DNA from: Musa acuminata AAA Group
Lineage: Eukaryota; Streptophyta; Magnoliopsida; Zingiberales; Musaceae
NCBI RefSeq assembly: GCF_036884655.1
Contig: NC_088357.1
Span: 47,508,001-47,572,000 of the forward strand
Direction: 5' to 3'
Length of the DNA: 64,000 nucleotides
Shown here: positions 51,570 to 63,700 of the stretch, one piece after another
How the letters are laid out: each line of letters opens with the position of its first letter
Position numbering within the stretch: position 1 is the first letter of the stretch
Translations under genes and position numbers: made by a program
Notes under the pieces: generated by a model
Database searches by the model: none
What the model was told of the DNA's origin: nothing
Seen by the model: only the letters and a program-made list of their open reading frames with translations

Positions 51570-52650
51570 CTAATGTGGGTCCCATAGGCGAAGCCAGGTG
51601 GGCGGGTCAGACGGGTGAACAGAAACTGGGTAAGCAAAGCGTTGATCTTGTTCTTAGGTGGGACCGGGTATTCAAACACTCACTTACCGTCGGCTTTACC
51701 TGGCTTGCTCCCTGTGCAGGCCCCACACGAGAAGCTATTTCTTTGACCAATCAAAAGGCGGGCACGTGTGACGGTGACCGAGAAATGAATAGCTAAAGAG
51801 TTCCATCTTATTCTCGGGTGAAACGTATGAGCCGAAAACTGACTCATCCTCCACGTTTCCGTGATTGCTTCGTATGGGCCCCATAGACCAAGCCACGCTA
51901 CTGTGTAAGACAAAGGCGGGTAACGGAACGGGTAACGGGGAAAAAAGTAGCGAAAATATTGATCTTATTTTTGTATTAACGTCAGGCGAGGCGCCGACGT
52001 GGCAGTTCCTTGCGTCGCAATTCTAAGCCGTGATTGGACGGGCAATCAACTAAAATATTAGCTACATCGGTCCCACCACAGTGAACCGTTGATCTCAAAA
52101 ATCAAACGGTCGAAAAATCGTCGCATATGGTCGTATATGCGCGACCTTTCGTGTGCTCTACATGCGACCCGCTGATTGGACGGGACAGATCACCGGGGGA
52201 GCGCGTTTTCTGGGATAAGCTCGCGGTCAGAAAGCCATACTAATTTCCTTACCTGGATTGCTTTATGTGGGTCCCCCGAAAAAAGCATCGTGGCTTCCAA
52301 TCAAAAGTTGGGCGGCTGTTTGGCTAATCTAAAAATTGGTAATTGATCTTAATTTTGAATTAACGTTCGGCGAGGCGCCGACGTGGCAGTTCCTTGCGTC
52401 GCAATCATACGCAGTGATTGGACCGGTAATCCTGCCTTCAAAAAATACGTTGAGTCGGCCTCATCACATATCTACCGTCGATCTCAATATCGGACGGATG
52501 AAAAAGCGTCGCATATGGTCGCATATGCGCGACTCCACGGGAAACGACATAGTCCACCTTCCAGATTCGTGCAGCCTTGACGGGGCCCGCTGATTCGACG
52601 GGAGCGATCACCGAGGGCAGCGCGTTCTCGGGGAAAAGCCACGGTCAGAG
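51570..52650 (+). promoter_or_regulatory. Promoter made of repeated modules
   Basis: Two kinds of repeat. Module 1 (about 110 bp; TTGCT---GTGGGTCCC, AAGC, CCAATCAAAAG, GGGCGG, TTGATCTTATTTTTGTATTAA) has recognisable, diverged copies at about 51570-51660, 51706-51825, 51862-51978 and 52256-52362. Module 2 (CGAGGCGCCGACGTGGCAGT, then TGATTGGAC, GTCGCATATGGTCG-ATATGCGC and GATCACCG) has two close copies at about 51984-52235 and 52368-52648, 384 bp apart. It includes ACGTGGC (ABRE/G-box-like), CCAAT boxes and GGCACGTGTGAC (51755). Lies directly upstream of the TATA box at 52654. Confidence 0.75.
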
Positions 52651-52653
52651 AGC

Positions 52654-52659
52654 TATAAA
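52654..52659 (+). promoter_or_regulatory. TATA box of the uncharacterised acidic protein gene
   Basis: TATAAA in GAGAGCTATAAACCAGC, followed by a CT-rich leader (52706-52738). It implies a transcription start near 52685 and a leader of about 450 nt before the ATG at 53142. Several short upstream ATGs exist, so a leader intron is possible. Confidence 0.65.
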
Positions 52660-53141
52660 CCAGCGGACAGACGACGACGCGGTGGGGAGTCGCACCCCAC
52701 CTCAATCGCTAGCCTCTCTCTCTCTCCCTCTCTCGCCTAATCACTCTTCGTCCGAGGCTCTTATCCTCATGTGGGATTGTGACTCTAATCAGCACACAAT
52801 AAAGCTTGCTTTTTGATTTGGATTTCTTTTCCGAGACGCATCTCTCGCGGTTTCTTTAGGAGTTCTATTTCCAATACTTGTGGATTTATATTTATTCTTG
52901 TTCTATTCGGAAGAAGATCTTTTGTGGATTCATATTTATTCTTGTTTCGATTCGTATCGTTCAGAAGATTTCGATTTTGTTGATGGTTAGCGTGAGAAAA
53001 AATTCAGATTTTTCTGATCCTAACGAAGTGATTTTGTTGGAAAGTCATTGATTTTGATCTTTCTTCGGCAAAAAATTGGTCTTTTGATGGTCGAGTTCTC
53101 CAAAAGGTGTCTTCTCTTAGTTTGGGCAAGCCAAGAAAAAA

Positions 53142-54268
53142 ATGTCGGTGTCTTTTACGAGTTTCGCCTTCTGGATTTGGGGTGGGAAAGATCAGGAATC
53201 CCCAAATCCGTCCCTAATTTCCTCTCCCGAATTGCCTTGGGGATTTAAGGAGCAGGATTACTTAAGATTTCCATCAGCTAATGGTGCCGGAATAAGAACC
53301 AGTTCGAGGAGAGTTAAGAAGAAGCGGCAGAGCCGGGAGGAGCGGCGGATCGATAAAGAGTATGACATCGTCCTTGTGCCCTCGGATGGCGGATGCATGT
53401 CGGGGTCCGACTCTGATGACTCGGATTGGTCGATTGGGTGGTTGGAACCTCATGACCCCGAGTTCCAGAGCGACAGCGACTCGGAGAACTGCAGCTTCGC
53501 CGTCTTGGTCCCGTGTTATGGCCGTGGTCGTAGTGAGCAGGCGGAGAGCTCCAAGTCCCGTTTCTTGGGAGCGGTCGATCGCATGGATGATCGTCATTCT
53601 GGTGAGTCAAAATGCTGATCTCATTCGAAGATCTTAGACCAATCCAGGAACCATTTGGTTGCACAAACAGCATTCCTTTCCCTCTGTTACATTGCATCAA
53701 AGACAACATTTTTTTTTGGTGCTGATGAAGTTACTGCATCCTTTCTTGTTGTTTCTGCCCTTAGTTTATGTTGGTCTTTTTCTCCTAACAATGCTCAACT
53801 GCATCACTATTGCAGTCTATGCCCTCTTTGCATGTCGAAATTAGATTGGAATTTCCACATAGTCTCACTACATCCAATACACCACTAGTACAATCATTGT
53901 AGTTCAACTTTTTCTTGTAAGAACTATTTGATTTTTTCTTCTTCTTGCGAAGTTTTTTTGTGAATGGCATCTAATATTTTTCTATTTGGTACAATGTTGA
54001 TTTATCCCTGTATATCTTTATTTTTCTTTGAATTTAATGAAAATCTTGCTTATTCTAAATGCATGGGATCTTGCTGTAGGCTTTTGGGAGTTAATAACTC
54101 ATGACTAAAATTTTATTCCTAGCTTAAGTAGTTAGATATTTTACTAGTGGATTTCAATTGAAAATGATATATGTTATTGATGGTTATTCTAATGCTGTTT
54201 CCAATTTAGTTGTTGCAGATGGCAAGAAGTGCATAGAAGAATGTCTTTCTTCTCTCCAAAGCAACTGA
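53142..54268 (+). CDS. Uncharacterised plant acidic/serine-rich protein
   Basis: Exon 1, 53142-53601 (153 codons plus one base), ends at a strong donor (G|GTGAGT). Exon 2, 54219-54268, follows an acceptor TTGTTGCAG, giving 169 aa ending IEECLSSLQSN. The protein begins MSVSFTSFAFWIWGGKD, then a WGFKEQDYLRFPS segment, a basic patch (RRVKKKRQSREERR), YDIVLVPSDGG, an acidic Ser/Asp run (SGSDSDDSDWSIGWLEPHD), and SFAVLVPCYGRGR. I have a vague memory of a plant-specific family with this WSIGWLEPH block, but know no function. There is no signal peptide or membrane span. The basic patch could be a nuclear signal. If the donor is skipped, the frame stops at 53618. A second version of the last exon lies at 54459-54508. 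Confidence 0.75.
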
Positions 54269-54458
54269 CTTTGTGGAAACTAATCATGACTAATCTTTTT
54301 CTTCTTCGCTTGAATTAGATAGATTTTTGCTAGATTTGTAGCAGAAATGCGTATTGATCGCTTTCTTCTGTCCCTGATGCATACTAGATGATTTCCATTG
54401 AAGATGCTATATGTTATTGGTTCTTATTCTGATGCTGTTTCCAATTTAAATGTTGCAG

Positions 54459-54508
54459 ATGGCAAGAATTACATAGAAGAATGGCTTTCTTCTCTCCAAA
54501 GCAACTGA
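54459..54508 (+). CDS. Alternative duplicated last exon of the acidic protein gene
   Basis: It lies exactly 240 bp after the first terminal exon, with the same acceptor TGTTGCAG, phase and stop. It codes DGKNYIEEWLSSLQSN (with the shared first codon) where the first copy codes DGKKCIEECLSSLQSN. Flanking intron and downstream sequence is duplicated too (about 54150-54290 against 54390-54530). Splicing exon 1 to either copy gives a 169-aa protein. Confidence 0.7.
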
Positions 54509-54532
54509 CTTTGCGGAAATTTACTGATAGCT

Positions 54533-54566
54533 TCGCCTTATAAGGTGTGTCGCCTTATAAGGTGTG
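54533..54566. repeat. 17-bp tandem repeat containing two CArG boxes
   Basis: TCGCCTTATAAGGTGTG occurs twice in a row. Each unit contains the palindrome CCTTATAAGG (54536-54545 and 54553-54562), which fits the MADS-domain CArG consensus CC(A/T)6GG. It lies 25 bp after the second terminal exon. Confidence 0.85.
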
Positions 54567-54567
54567 T

Positions 54568-55152
54568 CGAAGACCATAAGCTGTGATTAACCTATAGTTA
54601 AACCGAGCGAAAAAAAAGGAAAAGTTTCATGGCAAACAAAAATTCTGCTGGAATCGATTCGCGATGTTGTTTATTACGGCGTGGTAGAACATCCCAAAGG
54701 TTCAGATCATTTTGAATTTGGTTTATTCTTTATCATCCCCTTGCTCGCGATATCTAGATTGGTGATTTTCACTATTGCATCATGTACATATGGGTGTAAA
54801 TAATGTAAATACTGCTGTAAATATGGAACCATCCTTTGCCAATTTTGCTGTGAATGTAATGCTTTAGGAAGGCCAAACTGGTTGAATTCCTGTTGCTGAG
54901 ATGGTTCATTTGTCTGTAAAATAAAGAACGTTTATTATCATCTTTTGTACCTTTTCTTTGCACGTAATTGGTTGTGATGACGGTCAAATTTGTTCTGCTA
55001 GTGTTGAATCTATTGTTTGCACAGCCTCTTGAATTGGACATGGTCAACTTGTTTGGTGCAGTGCTACGTTTCTTATGTGCTGAAATCAGAAATTTCAATC
55101 AGCTTTATGGCCAGTTTTTATAGTTACGACGATGAAAACATGAAAATGATAG
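54568..55152. other. 3' flank of the acidic protein gene, nothing else recognised
   Basis: AT-rich, no open frame with support. Confidence 0.5.
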
Positions 55153-55568
55153 ATAAAAAGATAATTTTATTATCATAATTATATTTTTGGTGATTGCATA
55201 TTATGATGTCGTTGGGAGTTATGGGTGATTGCTGTAGATGAGAAGGGATGAGAGATGACAAAAATGACAATATAGATGTCGATGCTATGTTTCTATCTCG
55301 GCACCGGATACTAAGCAATGTCGTCCTTCCCCACATTGTTGTCGGCACAAATATAAATGTAGAATGATGCCACTCTACATCTGCATCAGTGTCGATATAA
55401 TTATCGAGTGACGTTGATGTATATGTAGAGCATGTCGTCCTTTTCCTTTTTTCCATTTGTCTCACCTCTCGTGATTATTCTGATTTCTTATTTATCCGTA
55501 TATTCCAATAGTATTATTGTCTGATCATGATCAAAAATATAATTAGGACGTTGAAATTATCTTTTTAT
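55153..55568. mobile_element. MITE-like element, copy 1
   Basis: Bounded by inverted repeats ATAAAAAGATAATTT at 55153-55167 and its complement at 55554-55568. The inside shares GGGAGTTA-GGTGATTGCTGTAGATGA-like sequence with copy 2, and has an inner palindromic patch (ATGTAGAATG...CTCTACATCTGCAT, about 55357-55386). About 416 bp, no coding capacity. Target duplication not clear. Confidence 0.6.
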
Positions 55569-56173
55569 CAATCGTTTTTATTATTCTATCAGTAAAACCG
55601 ATCATTCGGTCAAACAAGTGCTACGCTGTCCAAGAGGATTTGAATCTATAGCCTCTTTAAAGAGACTCGAATGCTTTAATCGTCCAATCTAATCGACGTC
55701 AGCTTACAATCCATCACGATTGACCAGATATGCTATTCTAAGGTGGCGTTCATTACTTGTGGGGCATTTTGTATTATGAGATATGATGGTTTGACTTGTT
55801 ATAAGTGTTCGATGAATATATCTTGGAATAAATATTTCGATGAATATGTTCATCGATTAGAATAAGCATTCCGATGAGATGAATAAGCTATAATGATGTG
55901 TCTTCAACTATTGTCGATGTGAAACTGTATTTTGGAAGTTAAGCTCGAGTACAAAATCAAACTCAAACTCTGCTTGAGTACAAAATCAAAGATGACACCT
56001 AACTCAGATGAGGCTAATTATATATTACCATTTACGGTTAGTTACCTTTAGTATTTCGATTTCTATATTTTAAAAAATTATATTTGTATCTCTATAGTTA
56101 TAAAAATAAAATATTTAAATTTATTTATTTTAATATCATAAATTTTACTAATAAAAATATAAAAAAATAAAAG

Positions 56174-56466
56174 ATAAAAAAGATAATTTTAATATTTCAA
56201 TTAGTGATGGTAGATAGCATTGGTGGAGGTAGACACGATACCACTGGGAGCTACAGATGATTGTTGTGGATGAAGAGAACGACGACAAGAGATAAGAGCC
56301 ATCGATAATTATATTAGAGTCGACATAGATGTAGAACGACTCTCACCTCTTATCATCACTCTCATTATCAATAACAATCACTCGCGGTCCTTGATATCAT
56401 CATCCACCACTATCAACATCATTCATTATCATCAAATAGCATGTTAAAATTATCTTATTTTTTTAT
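56174..56466. mobile_element. MITE-like element, copy 2
   Basis: ATAAAAAAGATAATTTT at 56174 is complementary to AAAATTATCTTATTTTTTTA at 56446-56465 (small indel). The inside (CTGGGAGCTACAGATGATTG, GTGGATGA-GAGAACGACGAC, GTCGACATAGATGTAGA) is a relative of copy 1. About 293 bp, non-coding, so it is a shorter or internally deleted form. Confidence 0.6.
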
Positions 56467-56670
56467 TTTTTATTTTTTTATTTTTTTATTTTTATTGATA
56501 AAATCAATAATATTATAATATATATATATATATTCATATTTATACGGATATCAATATAACTTTTCAAAATATAGAGATTGAGATATTAAGGTTAACTAAC
56601 TAAATGAGATGATATATAATTAATCCCTCAAATCAGAGAGAGAAAGACTACTATAGGGCCGGGAGCAACG

Positions 56671-56708
<38 letters not shown>

Positions 56709-57719
56709 CAGAGGAGAGAGAAAGACCGAGCGCCAGCTGATCCGACGACAGCGTACGGATTTCCGGTTCTCACAAGCCAGGAACAATAACCAAGTTGGAT
56801 TCTGATTTGATTTGAAACCAACGAATAGTTTGGTTCCCATTTGAATCGAACTGTAGTGATCAAGAATTAGGAATCCACAACGAGGAAGTTAGTACAATGA
56901 AAAACTGCAATGATAAATCAAGGCTGAACCAATTACTTCCTCCAACAAGTGAATTCAAGAGCTTGCTGAAGTCGCAAGAACTGGGAAGCTCCTTTTGTTA
57001 GATAGGATCTAAATTGAAAGCCGAGTAAAAGCTCCTACTTCTGCGACATCATCTACAGAAATACTATTTGTTTCTACCCAACAAAATTCACAGTTGTGCA
57101 TAGAATTGCATGTTCATATTTACCAAACACTACATACATACAACCTTTTCTATGGAATACAAACTGATTCGCTAAGAGACATGAATAGGTTTGTCAATTT
57201 AGCATCTCTTTTTCACAACTACTGATCACAACAATACCACGAGGAGACATCACAACCATGTTGCAAGAGATGAACAAGATGATAAATTCACCAGCAACAC
57301 CAAAGTTACACCGATGAAAATGATTGTGCAAGTGAGACCCCAATACAGAAGATTTGAAAGATGGTCACTATCAAGCCATGCACTAATGTTTAATTGCACA
57401 ATGCCGCTATAGTTTCTGACCTCATTATATGACTACAATCACAAACTACTGCATTTTTTTTAAATGAATAGGCATCAGAAACACACTAAAACTTGCTTTG
57501 TGAGATGACGACTGGAAACATATCGTCCAGAGAAAAAAAATGAAAACCCCTTTTAATTAGAGGCATAAATCCTTGTTTGATTGCCGTACAAAGTGATTAG
57601 TACCGGATACGCAATAACTCGGAGAATATTGTTGTCTACAGACACAGAATCTAAGGCTACTGAAGAAGATTTGACAAACATTAACAATTTACGAAACTGA
57701 GAGAGATATAACCTGCAGC
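56467..57719. other. Intergenic / 3' flank of RBM25 gene
   Basis: T/A-rich start, a (GA)n microsatellite at about 56673-56704, then AT-rich DNA with the probable RBM25 3' UTR next to 57720. No gene supported. Confidence 0.5.
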
Positions 57720-60700
57720 CTAGGATTTTGATTTCACAGATAAACCGGTTTCGACTTTCTTGATTTCGAATATCAACATTCTCCACATTTTGAGGACGAA
57801 CATTTCTGCCTCGTCATCCAGAATAGACTGAAGCATTTCTAGCATTGTCGATGCTTGTATGTGATCTTTGATACAAGAAACAATATAGTCCACCAAAGTA
57901 GCTTCCTCCTCTCCAAGAAACTCGGTTATCTTCTTTGAAATCCATGGTCTCATCCTCTCATGCAACTCATGCTGTGGAGATCAAGGTATATATCATTAAC
58001 AATGAAAAAAACCAAGCAGCTAGAGAACTGCATAATGAAGACAAACAAAGGATCGTCCGAGTTCATCTATGATAGGCATAAGTTCCCTTTAACTCCAAAT
58101 ATTTTTTGCTCCATCTATTTCAAACAAAATATTGTAGTACTGAAACAGGCCAGCAACCAATATGCACCAAACTTTCACTCACCTACTTAATCATATTCTA
58201 GACAAGTGAAGCATAAAGATCTTTTGCTATATCTATTTCAAACAAAATACTATAGTACTGAAACAGGTCAACAACGAAGAAGCACCAAAACTCACTCACT
58301 GACCTAATCATATTCTAGATTAGAGAAGCATAAAGACCATGTAATCCCCTTATCACCATGAATTAAAAAAGATAATCTAATAAGAATTTACATTCACAAC
58401 ATCCGAGAGGCACGCAAAATCTCTTCAGCAAGAGCAATTCTATTAGGATATCATATAAGATAACATCTTACCTTGTCGTACACATCCCAATTAATTTCAT
58501 AGACAAACAGCTCTTCCTTAGTCTTCGGGATCATGTCGATCAACTGCTTCGCATCCAAAAGCTTCTTGTTTTCAGTTTTTTGCTTATCTTCTCGACCCTT
58601 TTCCCGATCAACATTCTTTTCATGCATCTTCTCCCTGCTTTCATCTTTGAAACGACTACTGTCATCATCATTACGATCTCGCTCTCTCAGGCTCAGTTTG
58701 TCACTAGAACGTCTATTTCTTTCCCTATCCACATCAGACTTCTCCTCTTTTGGGTTGACACCAGAGATGCGCTTTGCGAATTCAGAAGCAGCCACCAAAT
58801 TTGGTTGTGGTGCAGATGCATTTATCTGGACAGCCTGTAGTTCCTCGGTGGAGTAATCAATTGGCACAAGTGGTCTCATTTTTTTCTCATCCACATCCTC
58901 ATCATCCTCCTCATGGAAAACAGAGGGAACAGTTGTTCGTTTTCCTGAGCCTATTAGACCAAACCCAAGTTTCCGAGCTGGAATATTGTTGTTCTGCTTG
59001 GTGTCTGAGGTTGCAACTGGCACCATATTAAGGTCATCAGCACTGCTGTTTCTAAAAATTCCATCTACTGTCATAAAAAATAATTTTGTAATTATAAAGG
59101 ACATACAACAGTAAAACAACCATAATAAATAAAATTCAAAAACTAACCATTATTAATAGTGTTTCCAGAAACCTCAGTAGCTTGGACTGAAGCAATTTGC
59201 TTTATTTCAACAAAATTCTCTTCTTCTTGCACAATAGGATTTTCATCCTCAATAATCATCTGATCAGGAGACCTTGAGTCAAGTTTTAATTGCTGCTCCT
59301 CCAATGCCCTCCTCTTAGCCTCAGCAATTTCCTCCTCTTCTTTCGATCTATCATCCAAATCCTCTTCCTTCTCCCGCTGCCTCTTTCTCCTTCTCTCCTC
59401 AAGTATAACACTCCTGCGTCTTCTTTTCCTTGAGTCATCATCGTCATCACCACTACTTTCCTCTTCCTGCCTCAAAATCTCTCTCCGACGTTCCCGTTCT
59501 CTTTCCTTCTCCCGTTCCTTCTCATACTGACGCTGGTACTCTTTTTCTCGCTCTCTAGATTCCCACTCCTTCAGACGGTCCTTGTACAATCGCTCAGCCT
59601 CCCTTACCTTCAATTCCCTTTCCCTCTCCCTTCTAACTCTCTCTCTTTCTCGTTCTCGCTCAACTCTCTCTAGCTCCCTTTCCTTATCCCGTTTCAAGTC
59701 ACGCTCTCTATCTCTTTCTCTGCTCCTATCATGCCTCCTGGATTTATCAGGTGAACTGGTTTCAGGCTTGTCACTTTCAGTTCCAGGCTTGTTTTCACTT
59801 GTGGTTTCATCATCATTTTTATCTTCAGCAGCATCTGCATTAACACGTTTTCTTATTTGTTGCTAAAAGAATACCAACAAGGATAGCAAGTAACAGGAAA
59901 TTCTCCAATTATACCAGCAAAACTACACATTAAACTAAACTTACCACTTCTGACAACATCAATATCAGAATCCCCATCCCTCGATTTGGAACCTACTTCA
60001 CATGTCGACTTAGCAGACCCATCTATAGGCGGGGGAGGCAATGGTTTGTTCTTTAATCTCTCCTCTATCATATTTGTTAGCTTCTCTAGAGCTTCTCTGT
60101 CAGCCTCACGGTCTTCATCTGTGACGATACCAAATTTCTTGCTGCTATCCTGGTTTTCGTTATCCCCAGAATCTTCTGAATCTTTCTTGGTTCCTTCTTC
60201 AACTGGTTTTGCAGGATCTTGTGTTTCAGAACCTTCTTTACTATTACTTTCCTTTGTAGGACCTCCAGTTTCTGCTTCTTTAATCTTCTCCCTTTTCTTT
60301 TCAACATATCGCTCAAGATATTCCCTGGTGGCTTGGTTTATATTCAGCTGAACATGTAAGAGATCACGTTAATCAATCAAACCAGGATTTAAATTATGGA
60401 GAACTAGAATGCATGAAAAATGCAAATCATGGGTATGAATGCGACAAGTCATGTATAAATCTTTGTAACTCATCCAGCACAACTCACACCACTTTAATAG
60501 TAAAGCACTGTAAATCCAACAAATCAACTACTAGTTTACTTCACGGCCACAAACTAAGCTCAAAAGTTATCATAATTTTAATCTCATACTAAATACTCAG
60601 CAACCTCTAACGAAGTTATACAAATCCATCCAAGTGAATGGACTCCAGCATGGAAGCAAATTCGCCATCTAAAACATAAATAGAATAAGACGCCATGACC

Positions 60701-63700
60701 ATGTGCATGCTAGTTTGTTTTTTCAAGACCTTGAAAGAATTATAGAATTTAATCTAATTCGTGGATATTCTATAAAGATGCTAGAACCAAAACAAAACAA
60801 GGGAATATAAAGCAGCACACACATAAACACTAGCTTATATATTGCTTTTAACCTTCTTCATTTACTTTAGCACTCACGCAAGAAACTGCTCCAGGAATTC
60901 AACAGGTCGGTTATAATAAAACAAGGGTCATCAAGTATTAGCTTATATGGAAGAATATATACACCAACAAATTCAAAATATCACATGTAGCTTTCAAATA
61001 CAACAAAATAGTCCATCAAGCTAATTTCACTAAGAACATACATTTCTGGTGTACTAACATGTCGAATACAAAATCAGTTCAAAAGGTCAGTAACTTTTGT
61101 AGTGAAAAGACAATCTCCAAGTGATAACACCCAAAGTATATGGAAACTAGAAAACTAAAAACATTATCTTCTGCTAATGGATAATCAAAACACATAATAG
61201 CAAGAAAATTGTATTTCTTTTTTCCTGTTTTCTTTTTTATAAATTTATAAACACTGAGCAATATTTGCAGAATTTTCCACTAAAGCAACCAAACATCTAC
61301 AAAGAAAATTCAGATGCAATAAGAGGAGCAAACAGACAATGTTATCTTGTTAAATTAGGTTTCAAGGACTATCCTTTGGAAGGGTGAGTAGATCCCCAGA
61401 AAACTTGATCACAAAAATAAAAGAAACAAATGGTGTCAGCAAGGAAGATAATGCATGGACATGATTAGAAAATAATCAATTATAAAACCTCCTGACAGTC
61501 ATGATGAGCCTTGTCATGCATTTGCCTCAAAATTATATTACAAGGGAAGCAAGGATGTAAACTTCGACTTGCATCCCAATTAAAATATCAGATAAATTGA
61601 AAAGTCAATAACAAGTGCCACCAGAGTTGAAAGAACAAGAAAGGGAAAGGATAACATTCCTAAAGGTATATTCATCTGAAAAAGGAACACGCAGGGTCAA
61701 ATCATACCACCAATTCTTGCCCATCAATGTTCAATTTACTAAGCAAGCGTAATGAACGAAGAACTCCTTCAGCAGACTCAAATTCGCAAAATCCAAAACC
61801 TTTAGGAGTACCATCAGAAGGATCTTGAGCACGTTTCCAACTCTTCACAGGTCCACAAAGCTTCAAAGACACATCAAACAAAAGAAGAAAGTAAAGAACA
61901 TCAAGCATTAGAAAATTTTGACAGATCCACATCTTGGTTCTAATTTCATTGCAAAATATGTCATATCTACAAATGCAGTTATGGACACATAACGTACCGT
62001 GAGAATTGAAAGGAGAAATTCATTTTCTACTGTGGAAGCAATCTTGCCAACATAAACAGTGGTTTGTGGCTTCTCTGCAGGTGCAACAATAGGTATAAAG
62101 GGCCGGATAATAGGAGTTACTACAGGTGGTACACCACGAATACTTGGAATAGGAGGCCTTGGTATTTGTGGAATCACGCCGGCTGGTGGAATTGGACGTG
62201 GAGGAAATCCAGGACGAATCATTGTTGGGTAAGGTGCAGGGTACCGGGGCATTCCTGCAGAATAGCAGAAAATATCTATGCAAACTTATCAGATAGAATC
62301 CTTAAATTTATAAACAGCAACTAAAATTTCACAACATGAGAGCAAAATAAACAAGAAAACTTAAAAACATTTTTACCACACAATAAAAGTATACAAAGGA
62401 TCACACCACAAAGATAGCATATACGACCAGCTGTAAGAGAAACCTGGGGGGGGGACATGCAAATAAATGTAATCTATCTCAAGTAAACTGGAGATTTGTG
62501 AAGACGGCCTTACCTTATCTACATCCTCGAAAACAATCTTCAGAAGTTACACCAGGAACTATATTTGCTGATCTCAGACCATGGCATTGTGCTATTCAAT
62601 TTAGAAGCACTATGAACACATTGCTATAACTTAACTTATTTAAGAAAAAGTAAAACTAGTTCATTTCCAAAAAAATAAGAAAAATAATAAGGCCAAATGC
62701 ACAAAGAAGATCAGTGTACCTTAGGAAAATGATGCAACCATCACTCAGATGCTAACAAGATCCACTGTTGAAACATTTAGGAATCCATGACAAGCGGAAG
62801 GGAGAGGACACCGTTTCATCCAACAAAGCGAAAGTATGTAACATGAAAAAGCACAAACACTAACCAAAATTTATATTTTTTGTATTAACCTAAATAACAA
62901 CCTCTAAGCAGAAAATAATACTTAATAGACAATCTGGTGCTGTAAATCCAACGTAACTAGAAGTATTTAAGCATACCAACATAACTGGAAGTGATCTTTT
63001 AAGAACCGCAAGAGGAAGCCTGCCAGTCTTTTCACCAATAACCTTTGGATGAGGCTGTAGGAGAAAATAAGATCATTGGTATCGGATGCAGCCAGTTTCT
63101 AACCCACCAATGGGTTCTTTTTTTCCATTCCCATTTTATTCTTCTAATTACCAACACCACTAACCCCAATGATCAACTCAGTATAGCACATCCACTCGTT
63201 AATATCCTAGAGAAAATGCTAGTGCAAGCAAAACTACGAAGCTCCACCATTTACATAATGCACTAAATATACTGACTATGTCAAAACAAACCCCAGGAAA
63301 CATTTTTTCCTCAAAGAAAAGAATTATCAAGCCAAAAATGAATTATTACTACCAATGCTAGATTTCACATAAGGCGATGGAATCTAGCCAGATCAAAGAA
63401 TAACCAAAGATGACGTTCAAACCAAATAGTGAGCTTTGTGATGATCAAGACAACCCACCCGGAGGAGGCATCCCCATCGGACCCTGTGGTGTAGGCATCG
63501 CCATATAACCATTTCCGACTTGACCGTAGGGCATAGGCGCCGCCCCCGGAGGCTGGCCGTGCACCTGGTAAGGAACACCTGGCCGAGCTGGCAGCCCTCC
63601 GCTCGCTGCACCGGGAGGCATCATCAAGGCCGGGGCTGGGACCCCCGGCGGCTGGATGCCAGGAGCCTGGAAAGTAGGGTTCTGCGCCATCGGATTCGGG

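Noticed and set aside
53274..53709. Minus-strand frames of 107 and 131 codons opposite the acidic protein exon
   Set aside because: Shadow frames in a GC-rich exon; the plus strand has the TATA box, donor and terminal exons.
55624..55690. tRNA-like words on the minus strand (GATTCAAATCC)
   Set aside because: No acceptor stem or anticodon arm could be built; at best a decayed tRNA-derived scrap.
58533..59031. Plus-strand open frames opposite RBM25
   Set aside because: Mirror of the Arg/Glu/Asp-rich RBM25 exons, giving Ser/Leu/Phe-rich nonsense; the minus strand has domains and splice logic.
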